In this document: positions 17,692-25,646 of the stretch, piece after piece
Numbering within the stretch: position 1 is the first letter of the stretch
Layout of the letters: each line of letters opens with the position of its first letter
Source: Paenibacillus mesophilus
GTDB lineage: Bacteria; Bacillota; Bacilli; Paenibacillales; NBRC-103111
NCBI RefSeq assembly: GCF_005938385.1
Contig: NZ_VCRA01000030.1
Span: 1-64,000 of the forward strand
DNA length: 64,000 bases
Direction: 5' to 3'
The notes under the pieces: model-generated
Told to the model about the DNA's origin: nothing
Databases searched by the model: none
What the model saw: the letters and a program-made list of their open reading frames with translations, nothing else
Position numbers and translations under genes: made by a program

Positions 17692-18495
17692 TCACCTCAT
17701 ACGTTTGCTGTAAATCATGACGGAGACATAGACTACACCGAAGAGAATAGATGCGATTCCTCCTGCGATGCCCCAACTGCCCGGGTGGTCTGGTACCGCA
17801 AGTGCCGAAACTCCAAGGTACATAAATGTAAGGCTAACGATAATTCCGAGTGCAAAAGAACCGGCACGCTGCGAAGCTGTTAAAAAGCTACCATACAACA
17901 ACACAATCAGCATGGCCGTATGTTCGCCCCAGCGGAAATGTTCCCCTGTCTCCGACCATTGCTGGATGCCTGCATGGACGGCTACCGGGATCAGGAAGAT
18001 CGCTGCAATCGTCGTCAGCACAAGCAATGGGCTGGAGTAACCGGTGGACGCAGCGAGCTTTATCGCGGCAGCACGGTTATGGTAGAACGCGTACAAGATC
18101 GTCAGTGTCAGCGCGAACATAATAAATACAAAAGCTTTCCCTATCGCGAGTTTCGGCGCAGTTGATGCGAATGTCGCCAGAAACAGAAGATGACCCACTG
18201 CATAGAAGTAAAGCAGCATCGGCTTCTCAAAAGGTCGGCGCAGCAAGGCGATCAGGCTCCCGCCGAACATAAAGGCGACAAGCGCACCATGCGAAGCCGC
18301 AAGCCAGCGATAAGAATCGGGCACGAACGTTTCGCCGTTGCAGCCTCCGCAATCCGAAGGCAACCAAGGCTCCAACGCCTCTGTGGCTCCCTGCAGGAAG
18401 AAAAAACCAAATAACGTAAACAATACCGCAACAACAACGAACCCGACCTGCTTCCATCGCTTCGGCTGTTCGTTCACAATTAATACGGTGTTCAT
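17692..18495 (-). CDS. Hypothetical membrane protein upstream of kinase
   Basis: Protein of 267 residues with about eight hydrophobic segments. After the first segment there is an extracytoplasmic-looking loop with CGGC (SDCGGCNGETF) and a histidine-bearing helix (SHGALVAF). I cannot name a family. The ATG follows GGGGATAG, and the stop lies eight bases before the kinase start, so the two genes are one transcription unit. A CxxC-type Cys pair plus an adjacent kinase suggests, weakly, a redox or metal sensing accessory role. Confidence 0.72.
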   Translation of the reverse strand: MNTVLIVNEQPKRWKQVGFVVVAVLFTLFGFFFLQGATEALEPWLPSDCGGCNGETFVPDSYRWLAASHGALVAFMFGGSLIALLRRPFEKPMLLYFYAVGHLLFLATFASTAPKLAIGKAFVFIMFALTLTILYAFYHNRAAAIKLAASTGYSSPLLVLTTIAAIFLIPVAVHAGIQQWSETGEHFRWGEHTAMLIVLLYGSFLTASQRAGSFALGIIVSLTFMYLGVSALAVPDHPGSWGIAGGIASILFGVVYVSVMIYSKRMR

Positions 18496-18639
18496 TTCAT
18501 CTATCCCCTTTCATTCATCATGGGATCAGCATATCGAAACAAGATCCATAAGGGATAGAGGAGAACTCCCAATTGTTCGGGAAAGACGTCAGGAAATGAA
18601 TTCGGTAGAAGATGCCCTTCGTAGTCAGTTCTAAAGTCC

Positions 18640-18740
18640 TATAAGCGAACGTAGCTCGGCTTCCGTGCTAATAAAATGACTTTTATCGATCTCATTCAAA
18701 AGTAATCTTCCTTTCGACGAACAGCAGTATTTGATAATTT
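18640..18740 (-). pseudogene. 5' remnant of a flavin-fold gene (paralogue of 30977-31612)
   Basis: The minus strand encodes LNEIDKSHFISTEAELRSLIG after a TTG codon. It is almost identical to the first residues of the gene ending at 31612, and the upstream stretch TATTTGATAATTTACC is also shared. Nothing downstream continues the frame. It is a truncated promoter-plus-start copy left by duplication or recombination. The rest of 18496-18838 shows no gene. Confidence 0.7.
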
Positions 18741-18838
18741 ACCTATGTGTTCGGACAAAGGATGCCTTATGAAAGGCAGTTGACAGTCCAGAACTTTGTT
18801 ATCAAATTCCAGACTGCAGCAGCCTTCATCAGCTTCCA

Positions 18839-19522
18839 TCACTTTTCAAATGAAAAGGAATAGGACCCGGTGTCAACCGGTTGATTGGAAATAATGCTGA
18901 AAACGCACCGGCCGTCGCCGTTCTGAAAAGTTTCTTTCCGGACTACGCGCAGTCCAAGCAGCCTTGTGAGCACATTAACCGTTACACTGCAAAGGGCGGG
19001 ACGCTTCATTGCAACATTGGCGAACGGACAATTCCGTTCAATTAGTAAAATTTCTTCCCCATCCTGTTCAATATCGATGAATGAATCGTTTTCCATATAA
19101 ATATCCTTTAGTGCAGCCACTCGTTCATTCAAATTTAATCCTCGCAACCGAAATTCCCACTGTTGTACCCGACTTTCCGTCATGGTAGAAAGGACCTGTT
19201 TTAAAGCTTCTTCTCCAAGCTGCGACATGATCGTGTCAATCAGTTCCACGGTTAGCCCGTCATAGCTTTTGGGAAACAGATGCTCTCCTTCCAAAGTCAG
19301 ACTGTAAGATAAAGAAGGCCGGCCGGCACCGGGAGCTTGGGTTCTTTCAGATTGCCGTTGAATATATCTATCTTGGGTAAGCTGAAGGAGATGCTGGCGC
19401 ACAGCTTCTCCAGTCATCCGCAGACGTGAGGAGAGGTCCGCAACGGTTGCCGGGCCATACTGCTTCAGATGATACAAAATATCGCGTCGAGGGGCTGGGA
19501 ATTGATTTGAGTCGATCATCAC
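18839..19522 (-). CDS. DeoR/SufR-like Fe-S type transcriptional regulator
   Basis: Regulator of 227 residues. The N-terminal winged HTH (about 10-70) contains GPATVADLSSRLRMTGEAVR and GAGRPSLSY. The C-terminal domain has three cysteines arranged as NCPFAN, then CSVTVN, then GDGRC, as in SufR-like proteins that bind an iron-sulfur cluster. The start is GTG at 19522 (or the next ATG), with GGAGG eight bases upstream. It is divergent from two small membrane-protein genes and may control both through the TAATTAAACAA repeats between them. Confidence 0.85.
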   Translation of the reverse strand: MMIDSNQFPAPRRDILYHLKQYGPATVADLSSRLRMTGEAVRQHLLQLTQDRYIQRQSERTQAPGAGRPSLSYSLTLEGEHLFPKSYDGLTVELIDTIMSQLGEEALKQVLSTMTESRVQQWEFRLRGLNLNERVAALKDIYMENDSFIDIEQDGEEILLIERNCPFANVAMKRPALCSVTVNVLTRLLGLRVVRKETFQNGDGRCVFSIISNQPVDTGSYSFSFEK

Positions 19523-19571
19523 GCCGAGTACCTCCGAAAAAACTTTTAAACCTAATATGCCAAAAAACGAT

Positions 19572-19689
19572 TAATTAAACAAGTAATTCGTTGAAAAATA
19601 AAGAAGTATAAGGTGGAAAATAGATTCCTTCCCAATAAAACTAATTAAACAATTATTATATTGATTAATTTGGTTTATTGATGTATTCT
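19572..19689 (+). promoter_or_regulatory. Divergent promoter region with TAATTAAACAA repeats
   Basis: An 11-bp sequence TAATTAAACAA occurs at 19572-19582 and again at 19642-19652. A promoter for the rightward genes is visible: TTGATT (19661-19666), 17 bp, TATTCT (19684-19689). The repeats are good operator candidates for the divergently encoded SufR-like regulator. Confidence 0.5.
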
Positions 19690-19738
19690 TTGAGATGTAT
19701 GGAATTGCATAAATTTGTTAATGGAGGGGATTGTGAAG

Positions 19739-20077
19739 ATGCTGGTTTTATCTGTTATCCTTTTTGCAGTTGCTGCACTTGGTGGATTGGTGCTTGGGGT
19801 TTTAGGGCTTCGTCAGAGGGATTTGCCCATGTGGCTATCGCTTATACATGGCGTAGTTGCAGCGGCAGGGCTTGTTACTTTAATTCTCGGGGTCGTGCAG
19901 GGGAATGCAGGATCACTTCCGATCATCTCCCTGGTGCTATTCCTCATCGCAGCGCTCGGCGGATTCGTGCTGTTTTCTTACCATCTACGCCGGAGGCCTC
20001 ATCCTAGAAGTCTAATCGTGATTCATGCTTTGGCGGCAGTTATCGCGTTTGTCCTTTTGCTTATCGGAATCTTGTGA
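19739..20077 (+). CDS. Small hypothetical membrane protein
   Basis: Protein of 112 residues with about four hydrophobic segments (starting MLVLSVILFAVAALGGLVLG) and a basic patch RRRPHPRS before the last. No named family is recognised. A GGAGGGG site at 19722-19728 favours the ATG at 19739; a GTG two codons earlier is also possible. It is 12 bp before a DUF2231 gene and likely co-transcribed with it. Confidence 0.8.
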   Translation: MLVLSVILFAVAALGGLVLGVLGLRQRDLPMWLSLIHGVVAAAGLVTLILGVVQGNAGSLPIISLVLFLIAALGGFVLFSYHLRRRPHPRSLIVIHALAAVIAFVLLLIGIL

Positions 20078-20089
20078 GGGTAGGATCGA

Positions 20090-20569
20090 ATGAAACAACG
20101 GGGAAAGATGAGGTTCTACGGGCACCCGGTGCACCCTATCGTCACGCATTTTCCAATGGCTTTGTTACCGGTTTCGTTGCTTGGTGATCTGCTTGGAGTT
20201 TGGACAGGTGCTTCGTTCTGGTGGAGTTTTTCCTTTTATAATCTTGCAATCGGACTTGTCATGTCCATACCTGCGCTAATCACCGGTATGATCGACTTTC
20301 TGGCCATTCCTCAAAAGGGGATTGCCGAACGCACTGCAATGAGCCATATGACCGTTATTATTACGTCAATAGCGATGTATACGGGCAGCTTTTTTATTCG
20401 CTTCGGTGTTGAAATCCCATCCGGGTGGCGGTTAATGAGTTCCGTTTCCCTCTCCTTGTTAGGGCTTATCTTTCTTCTGATCGGGGGATGGCTAGGCGGG
20501 CAACTCGTTTATCGGCATTCTGTGGGCAGTGAGCCAATGATCGATAAGTCAGAATCGGGGAAATCTTAA
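20090..20569 (+). CDS. DUF2231 family membrane protein
   Basis: Protein of 159 residues with four hydrophobic segments and the family hallmark near the N-terminus, GHPVHPIVTHFPMAL. The His-rich start suggests metal or haem binding in this family, but function is not established. It follows the small membrane protein by 12 bp and ends ahead of a clear terminator. Control by the divergent SufR-like regulator is an inference from position. Confidence 0.9.
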   Translation: MKQRGKMRFYGHPVHPIVTHFPMALLPVSLLGDLLGVWTGASFWWSFSFYNLAIGLVMSIPALITGMIDFLAIPQKGIAERTAMSHMTVIITSIAMYTGSFFIRFGVEIPSGWRLMSSVSLSLLGLIFLLIGGWLGGQLVYRHSVGSEPMIDKSESGKS

Positions 20570-20616
20570 TGTAAACCCTTTCGAGGGAGAAAATCTGCCT
20601 TTCATCATTTCTTGTT

Positions 20617-20654
20617 GGAGCTTGAGCTTAAAAGTTCAGGCTCCTTTTATTTTT
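20617..20654 (+). terminator. Rho-independent terminator
   Basis: A 13-bp stem with two G-U pairs (GGAGCTTGAGCTT against AAGTTCAGGCTCC) is followed by TTTTATTTTT. It ends the two-gene membrane operon. The rest of the gap to 21005 holds no gene I can support, only a short dyad at 20670-20683. Confidence 0.8.
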
Positions 20655-21004
20655 CGAAGTCACTTATGATACGGTGGACCGTACCTCAAGTAACGGCAAG
20701 TTTTTCGGAAAATCTCGCAGCGGGCTTGGAAAGGGGCATTGCCGGGCAAGGGTTTGGAATAGGCCGTTTTGGCGGAAGGGGCAAGCTCAAAAAAATGCTT
20801 TTGGACGGTCGGGTCAAACTCTAGCTCTATCCCGGCGACTTTGCGTCTGTCCTTCTTGTGGACTTGGTTCTGGATCAAGAATATGATATATGTAAGAGAT
20901 TGGGTTTAATTCGGTTAATTCCAGGGAATTCCAAGAGGTCCCGAGAAAGTCAAAGGTTTTTAATCGGGATTATCGTTTTGCAACCCAAAACGAGGAGGTG
21001 CTTT

Positions 21005-21901
21005 ATGAGTTCCATTCTAAACGTTATTGAAAAGTTAAAGCTGAACGTCTTAAATGTAGAAGATGTTCCAGAGTCATTTAGTTCTGATGTATACAAACTT
21101 ACTCTCGCTAACGGCGAAAAAGTGTATGTAAAAATTCCATTTAACAAGGATAAACTATATCGTGAATTTCAGATGCTTGAAACATTGAAGGACGTAATAC
21201 CTGTTCCTAAAGTATTGGATTTTTGGGATGGGGATGAAATTACTACTGGAGCATTGCTTCTTTCGGCGATTCAAGGCATACCTTGTACAGAAAATATTGA
21301 TGAGAAACTATCTTTTCAAATTGGCGTGTTTCATGCGATGCTTCATGAGGTTAAAACTCCGGGTTACGGTTACCATTTGACTGATGGATTTAAGATTGTT
21401 GAACAAAATAATTGGAGACTACATATCAAAGGTAATTTTGAAAAGTGGAAAGAGCCTTGCAAAGAGATTCTCGATCCAGAGCTGTATGAAAGATGTATTC
21501 TTCACTTTGATGGCGTATTTTCTACTTTACCGGAACCTGACGGGCCATGCATTGTTCATATGGATTTTAGACCTGGTAATATATTGGTGAATGGTAACGA
21601 GGTTGCTGGCATTATTGATTTCGAGAGTGCCCGTGGTGGATCGTCGGAAATAGACTTTACAAAAGTCAATCGATATATTTGGGAAGTCAATCCGAGAACA
21701 AAGATACCGTTCATTGAAGGTTATCAATCGATTCGACCTATGTTGGCTCTGGAAAGAGTGCTGCCATTTTATGATATTTACGATGCTTTCAGCGCAATTG
21801 TTTGGTGTAAAAACAGAGGTATTGAAAAAAATCAGTCTTTTCTTCGAGAAAATATTGCCATTTTACAGAAATCAGTGGGGATTGAGCAAACACGTTATTA
21901 G
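21005..21901 (+). CDS. Aminoglycoside-phosphotransferase-fold kinase
   Basis: Protein of 298 residues with an APH/choline-kinase fold. An N-lobe Lys lies in VYVKIPFN, the hinge region follows LLLSAIQG, and the catalytic loop IVHMDFRPGNIL and metal-binding IIDFESAR are intact. It should be an active small-molecule kinase, but the substrate cannot be told; antibiotic resistance is not implied. The ATG follows GAGGAGG. The DNA is more AT-rich than the GC-rich neighbours, hinting at transfer. Confidence 0.88.
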   Translation: MSSILNVIEKLKLNVLNVEDVPESFSSDVYKLTLANGEKVYVKIPFNKDKLYREFQMLETLKDVIPVPKVLDFWDGDEITTGALLLSAIQGIPCTENIDEKLSFQIGVFHAMLHEVKTPGYGYHLTDGFKIVEQNNWRLHIKGNFEKWKEPCKEILDPELYERCILHFDGVFSTLPEPDGPCIVHMDFRPGNILVNGNEVAGIIDFESARGGSSEIDFTKVNRYIWEVNPRTKIPFIEGYQSIRPMLALERVLPFYDIYDAFSAIVWCKNRGIEKNQSFLRENIAILQKSVGIEQTRY

Positions 21902-21991
21902 ATGTTCGATAAGATGCAACTAGAAAAAGCCATCCGACAGATAAAATGTGGAGTTTATAGGGAGCAATATAGAAAAAGGTCGGAACATTAA

Positions 21992-22249
21992 ATGACAAAA
22001 AAAACAAAATACTTATCATATGGTGGTTCTTTAATTTATGCTGTAATCGTTTATTTACATATCGGATATAGGTGGCAATTTCTCGTTTTGTGTTTAATTT
22101 CACTTCTATTATCATTCTTGGTTGATGAGCCAAGTAAAAATTACATAAGAAAATTAATTAAAGTGTTTCTGTTTGTTCTATTTGTTGGTTCATTAATGTT
22201 TATAGCCATTGCTTCATTAGTGGCTTTAGCAAAGTATTTGTTCAAATAA
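21992..22249 (+). CDS. Small hypothetical membrane protein
   Basis: 85 residues with two or three hydrophobic segments (LIYAVIVYLHIGY; FLVLCLISLLLSFLV; a C-terminal VFLFVLFVGSLMFIAIAS) and a Lys-rich linker. A weak AAAGG lies upstream. No homologous family is recognised. The base use is AT-rich like the preceding kinase gene, so the two may have arrived together. Confidence 0.6.
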   Translation: MTKKTKYLSYGGSLIYAVIVYLHIGYRWQFLVLCLISLLLSFLVDEPSKNYIRKLIKVFLFVLFVGSLMFIAIASLVALAKYLFK

Positions 22250-22260
22250 TAGTTCTTAGT

Positions 22261-22310
22261 AAGGAAAGTCTCGCTTCGCTTTAGTGCTTTAGCGAAGTTA
22301 AACTTTCCTT
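22261..22310. repeat. Long hairpin between genes
   Basis: AAGGAAAGT pairs with ACTTTCCTT and CTTCGCT with AGCGAAG around a short loop. No T-run follows on the plus strand, where the flank is ATCGATAAAA. It may act as a processing or termination structure; function unknown. Confidence 0.5.
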
Positions 22311-22423
22311 ATCGATAAAAAAACTTGCTGTCAAAGTTCTGCTTGACAAGATAAAGGATATTATGCGAAGTTACTGGTGTTGAAGAGGTTAAAAAGCGCG
22401 AAGCGAGGAAAAGGTGAAACACT

Positions 22424-23002
22424 CTGAAAGCGAATCGGATGGAAGCGTTCAGCGATGGCGTGCTAGCGATTATCATTACGATCATGGTGTTGGAATTTAA
22501 AGTGCCGGAAGGCCATGACTGGTATGCACTGGTCGAACTAGGCCCAAAGATTCTCAGTTACATTTTCAGTTTCGTATATATCGGCATCTACTGGAACAAT
22601 CATCATCATCTGCTGCATATGGTTCGAACGATGAACGGGCGGTTGATGTGGCTTAACTTGCTGCTTCTCTTCTGGTTATCCCTTGTGCCGTTCACGACAG
22701 CTTGGATGGGGGAGAGCCATTTTGCAGCCACTCCGACGGCTCTGTACGGTATTGTTCTGCTCCTCGCGGCGTTCTCGTACTGGCTGCTTCAGCGCGCGAT
22801 TATTAACCAGCATTCCGGCGATTCCTCATTCGTTCTGGCGATGGGAAAGGATTTGAAGGGGAAATTATCTCCATTGCTCTACTTGACCGCGGTCTTGACC
22901 GCCTATGTGAGTCCTTGGATATCCGGCTTCTTTTTCGTACTTGTTGCTGTGATCTGGTTCGTTCCGGATAAACGAATCGAGCATGCCCTTAGAGGCCACT
23001 AA
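22424..23002 (+). CDS. TMEM175 family (DUF1211) potassium-channel-like protein
   Basis: Membrane protein of about 192 residues with the TMEM175 signature RMEAFSDGVLAIIITIMVLE in the first segment; the FSD triplet lines the pore in the family. Bacterial members form K+-conducting tetramers. The family normally starts a few residues before RxEAFSDG. Here the only codon that fits with AAGGTGA upstream is CTG at 22424, giving L-K-A-N-R-M-E; the in-frame ATG at 22439 would cut into the signature. The two terminators around it make it a single-gene unit. Confidence 0.85.
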   Translation: MKANRMEAFSDGVLAIIITIMVLEFKVPEGHDWYALVELGPKILSYIFSFVYIGIYWNNHHHLLHMVRTMNGRLMWLNLLLLFWLSLVPFTTAWMGESHFAATPTALYGIVLLLAAFSYWLLQRAIINQHSGDSSFVLAMGKDLKGKLSPLLYLTAVLTAYVSPWISGFFFVLVAVIWFVPDKRIEHALRGH

Positions 23003-23005
23003 GAA

Positions 23006-23052
23006 AAGCTCTTCGATCCTCGCGTGCAGGCGGGGTTCGAAGAGCTTTTTTT
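23006..23052 (+). terminator. Rho-independent terminator
   Basis: Arms AAGCTCTTCGA and TCGAAGAGCTT with a loop of about 17 bases are followed by a run of T. It ends the TMEM175 gene. Confidence 0.85.
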
Positions 23053-23224
23053 ACCTATATAGAGTTAATAAATTTCGGGGTCCCCGCAAAGTAATTGGAA
23101 TAAGCTTCGAAGGAAGGCTCCACTTTGTGGGGTTATTTTAGGTAAAATGCTTTTGCGCAAATAACATTCTTTTTCCATCATTTGCGTCCGTAGCAATAAC
23201 TGTGCAGAACTCAACCACATCAAT

Positions 23225-23629
23225 TCAGCCGGTGCGGCGGGAGCGGGCCAGAGCCAGCCCGGCGAGGGCCACGCCGATCAGCCCCAACACGATGGCAATG
23301 ATGGCCCCGGCTCGCCCGGCGCCGGTGCCTAATGCACCAGGGAATATGTTCAGATGCAGCAAAGCGTAGGCTATCACGATCAGCCCCGCCACCGCGGCCA
23401 CGATGGCCCCGCGTCGCCCGCTGCCGGTGCCGAAACGACCAGCGGAGCGAGCCAGAGACAGCCCGGCGAGGATCGCGCTGATCAGCCCAACCGCCGCGTC
23501 TATCGTGGCCCAGAGTCGCCCGGGGGTCCATCCATATACGACATTACCGTTGGTCACTTCAGCAGAGGCAATAGTTGGAACAAGTAGAAATGCACAAAGT
23601 ATTATGAATGAAACTAGCTTCATTATCAT
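23225..23629 (-). CDS. DUF6223-like membrane protein
   Basis: 134 residues with a signal-like first segment ending ASAEV, then three hydrophobic segments. An internal duplication is visible: LARSAGRFGTGSGRRGAIVA near 60-80 is echoed by GALGTGAGRAGAIIA near 100-115. The Gly/Arg-rich repeat between helices is typical of DUF6223. Function is unknown. It lies upstream of a VOC gene on the minus strand but the gap and order do not show an operon. Confidence 0.72.
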   Translation of the reverse strand: MIMKLVSFIILCAFLLVPTIASAEVTNGNVVYGWTPGRLWATIDAAVGLISAILAGLSLARSAGRFGTGSGRRGAIVAAVAGLIVIAYALLHLNIFPGALGTGAGRAGAIIAIVLGLIGVALAGLALARSRRTG

Positions 23630-23670
23630 TAGTTAATCACTCCTCTTTTTTGTTTATAATGTTCTTTCCA

Positions 23671-24051
23671 TCATTTGCGTGGAGGCTCGAACAGTTCGAT
23701 CGGATTACCTGCCGGGTCATCCAGTAAGATCTGCTTTCCACCAAAACCTGCGACAATATCATTGCGGAAGCGCAGGCCTGCTTTACGCAAAGTTTCGACC
23801 AATCCGGCCAGGTCATCGACCTCGATTTGAATCCGATTCCAGCCGCCGGGTTCCGGTTGCCCATCCGGCATAGCTTGAGCGGCTCCGCCTAGACCATTTT
23901 TGGCATTCATAAGAAGATTCAAGTCACCTCGCTGCAAAACGGCAAAACCGGGTGCGGGTTGTGCTTTGACAGTGAAGTCAAGATGCCGGGTGTAAAATGC
24001 GATCGTCGCATCTACATCGTCGACAATGTAACGTACCTTGATACCGGCCAT
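23671..24051 (-). CDS. VOC family protein (glyoxalase/bleomycin-resistance fold)
   Basis: 126 residues forming one vicinal-oxygen-chelate module: VRYIVDDVDATIAFYTRHLDF at the start and ILLDDPAGNPIELFEPPRK at the end. The position usually holding a metal Glu near the end is present (IELFE). The reaction is unknown; small members detoxify dicarbonyls or bind antibiotics. It is followed upstream on the minus strand by two small membrane-protein genes. Confidence 0.88.
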   Translation of the reverse strand: MAGIKVRYIVDDVDATIAFYTRHLDFTVKAQPAPGFAVLQRGDLNLLMNAKNGLGGAAQAMPDGQPEPGGWNRIQIEVDDLAGLVETLRKAGLRFRNDIVAGFGGKQILLDDPAGNPIELFEPPRK

Positions 24052-24087
24052 TTTTACTCCTCCTAGAGCCTCTGCTTTCTTTGGTCA

Positions 24088-24300
24088 TTATCTTGGAATA
24101 ATAATAAACAAAACAAGGATACCGGACATTCCATAAAGAACCATTACAACAATTCGAAACCAACGAGTTCTATTCTCATAATCTTGCGCAATCAGATACA
24201 GCGATACTCCAGACGCGATAAGGAATAGAAAGACCAGCAGATAATCGGATAGATTAGGGCGGCATCGTTCCTCTCCATCCATGTTGAAGATTGTGATCAA
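24088..24300 (-). CDS. Small hypothetical membrane protein
   Basis: 70 residues with two hydrophobic segments (LSDYLLVFLFLIASGVSLYL; IVVMVLYGMSGILVLFIII) and an N-terminal acidic and Cys-containing stretch. No family recognised. It begins eight bases after the DUF6220-like gene, with which it probably forms an operon. Confidence 0.6.
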   Translation of the reverse strand: MITIFNMDGEERCRPNLSDYLLVFLFLIASGVSLYLIAQDYENRTRWFRIVVMVLYGMSGILVLFIIIPR

Positions 24301-24308
24301 AATTCAAT

Positions 24309-24785
24309 TCAAACGCCATGCTCCGAAGATTCTTGCTTGTTTGCTTTCGTGAGGGCTTCGATCTTCCGTACGTTGGACACAGCTCCCATAAACATCATCA
24401 GAGCGATTACCGGGTGGAGAGCTGATAAATATCCCATTTCTGTCGATAATTTGGCGGTAACTGCCATCAAGATTAGCATGCCAATCAAACCTGCACTACT
24501 CAGACGAAAGGAGCCCGGCAGTCGGGCGATGAAAGAAGTGACGAGCATCAGGATCGGTGGAATTATCAAAAATCTGGAAAAGCCCGTATGACTTGCCCAT
24601 TGGTCCGGATTCTGAAACAAGGCAAGGCCGGCGAGAAACACTTGGATCAAAATGCAAGCTGCAAATATCCATGCCAGCAGCTTAAAGACGATACGCGCTC
24701 TGAGGACAAGAGGAGAAAGGCCAACTTTATCCGCCGTCAGATCTCCAACTCCCGCACCATTACGGTTTATTATTTGATTATTCAT
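24309..24785 (-). CDS. DUF6220-like membrane protein
   Basis: 158 residues with four hydrophobic segments, consistent in length and pattern (FAACILIQVFLAGLALF; FLIIPPILMLVTSFIARLPG; LHPVIALMMFMGA) with the DUF6220 family. Function unknown. The ATG at 24785 follows GAGAGGA; upstream in-frame residues are not hydrophobic and look non-coding. It is divergent from the two-component pair at 24960. Confidence 0.78.
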   Translation of the reverse strand: MNNQIINRNGAGVGDLTADKVGLSPLVLRARIVFKLLAWIFAACILIQVFLAGLALFQNPDQWASHTGFSRFLIIPPILMLVTSFIARLPGSFRLSSAGLIGMLILMAVTAKLSTEMGYLSALHPVIALMMFMGAVSNVRKIEALTKANKQESSEHGV

Positions 24786-24959
24786 CTTTGAATCCTCTCT
24801 TTCATTTGATAATGACCGCGTTCCTGTCATGCTTAACCCTAATTTATCAAGCCCATGTTGAGAACTTGTGGAGAACATATCCTTTTTTCGTGGCGATTAT
24901 TTTTTTTGGCTTATAAAAAGCTATAATACAGTAAAACAGCGGAAAGAAGCGGGATTAAG

Positions 24960-25646
24960 ATGGAAACCACTTTACTTCTGGTCGACGATGAAGTGAAAAT
25001 GCTTGAGGCGATGGCTTCTTATTTACGAACTGAAGGGTTTCGGATTGTGTGCGCCACTACGGGCAAGGATGCGCTGATTGCAGCCAAAACGGAGTGTCCG
25101 GCTTTGGTTGTTCTAGACTGGATGCTTCCGGGAATGAGCGGAATTGAAGTTTGCCGCGAACTTCGGAACATGGGATCTTATGGAATCATTATGTTGACGG
25201 CAAAAACGGAGGAGATGGATAAAATTATCGGTTTGGAAATCGGGGCCGACGATTACATGACAAAGCCTTGCAGTTTGAGGGAGTTAGCGGCGAGAATACG
25301 TTCCGTATTACGCCGCATTCAGGGGAAGTCCGAAGAAATTCAGACGATGCTAAGGGGAGACTTGACGATTATCGAATCGAAATGCCAAGTCATGAAGGAT
25401 GGCGCGGAAATTGTTCTTACCCCTACGGAATTCAAACTACTGATCACTTTGGCCGCCAAGCCCGGTATTGTATTCAGTCGGCTTCAACTGATGAAATCGG
25501 TCATGGAAGATGATTTCATCAACTACGAGCGTACGATCGATTCCCACATCAGCAATTTGCGGAAGAAGATCGAGAACGATCCGGCAATCCCGAAATATAT
25601 TCAAACCGTGTTCGGATTCGGTTATCGATTCGGTGACAAGTTATGA
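24960..25646 (+). CDS. OmpR/PhoB family response regulator
   Basis: 228 residues. The receiver has D9-D10, phospho-acceptor D53 (VVLDWMLPG) and Lys in DDYMTKPC. A winged-helix effector domain follows at about 130-226 (LTPTEFKLLITLAAKPGIVF, then YIQTVFGFGYRFG). Its stop overlaps the start of the kinase gene by four bases. Targets are unknown. Confidence 0.94.
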   Translation: METTLLLVDDEVKMLEAMASYLRTEGFRIVCATTGKDALIAAKTECPALVVLDWMLPGMSGIEVCRELRNMGSYGIIMLTAKTEEMDKIIGLEIGADDYMTKPCSLRELAARIRSVLRRIQGKSEEIQTMLRGDLTIIESKCQVMKDGAEIVLTPTEFKLLITLAAKPGIVFSRLQLMKSVMEDDFINYERTIDSHISNLRKKIENDPAIPKYIQTVFGFGYRFGDKL

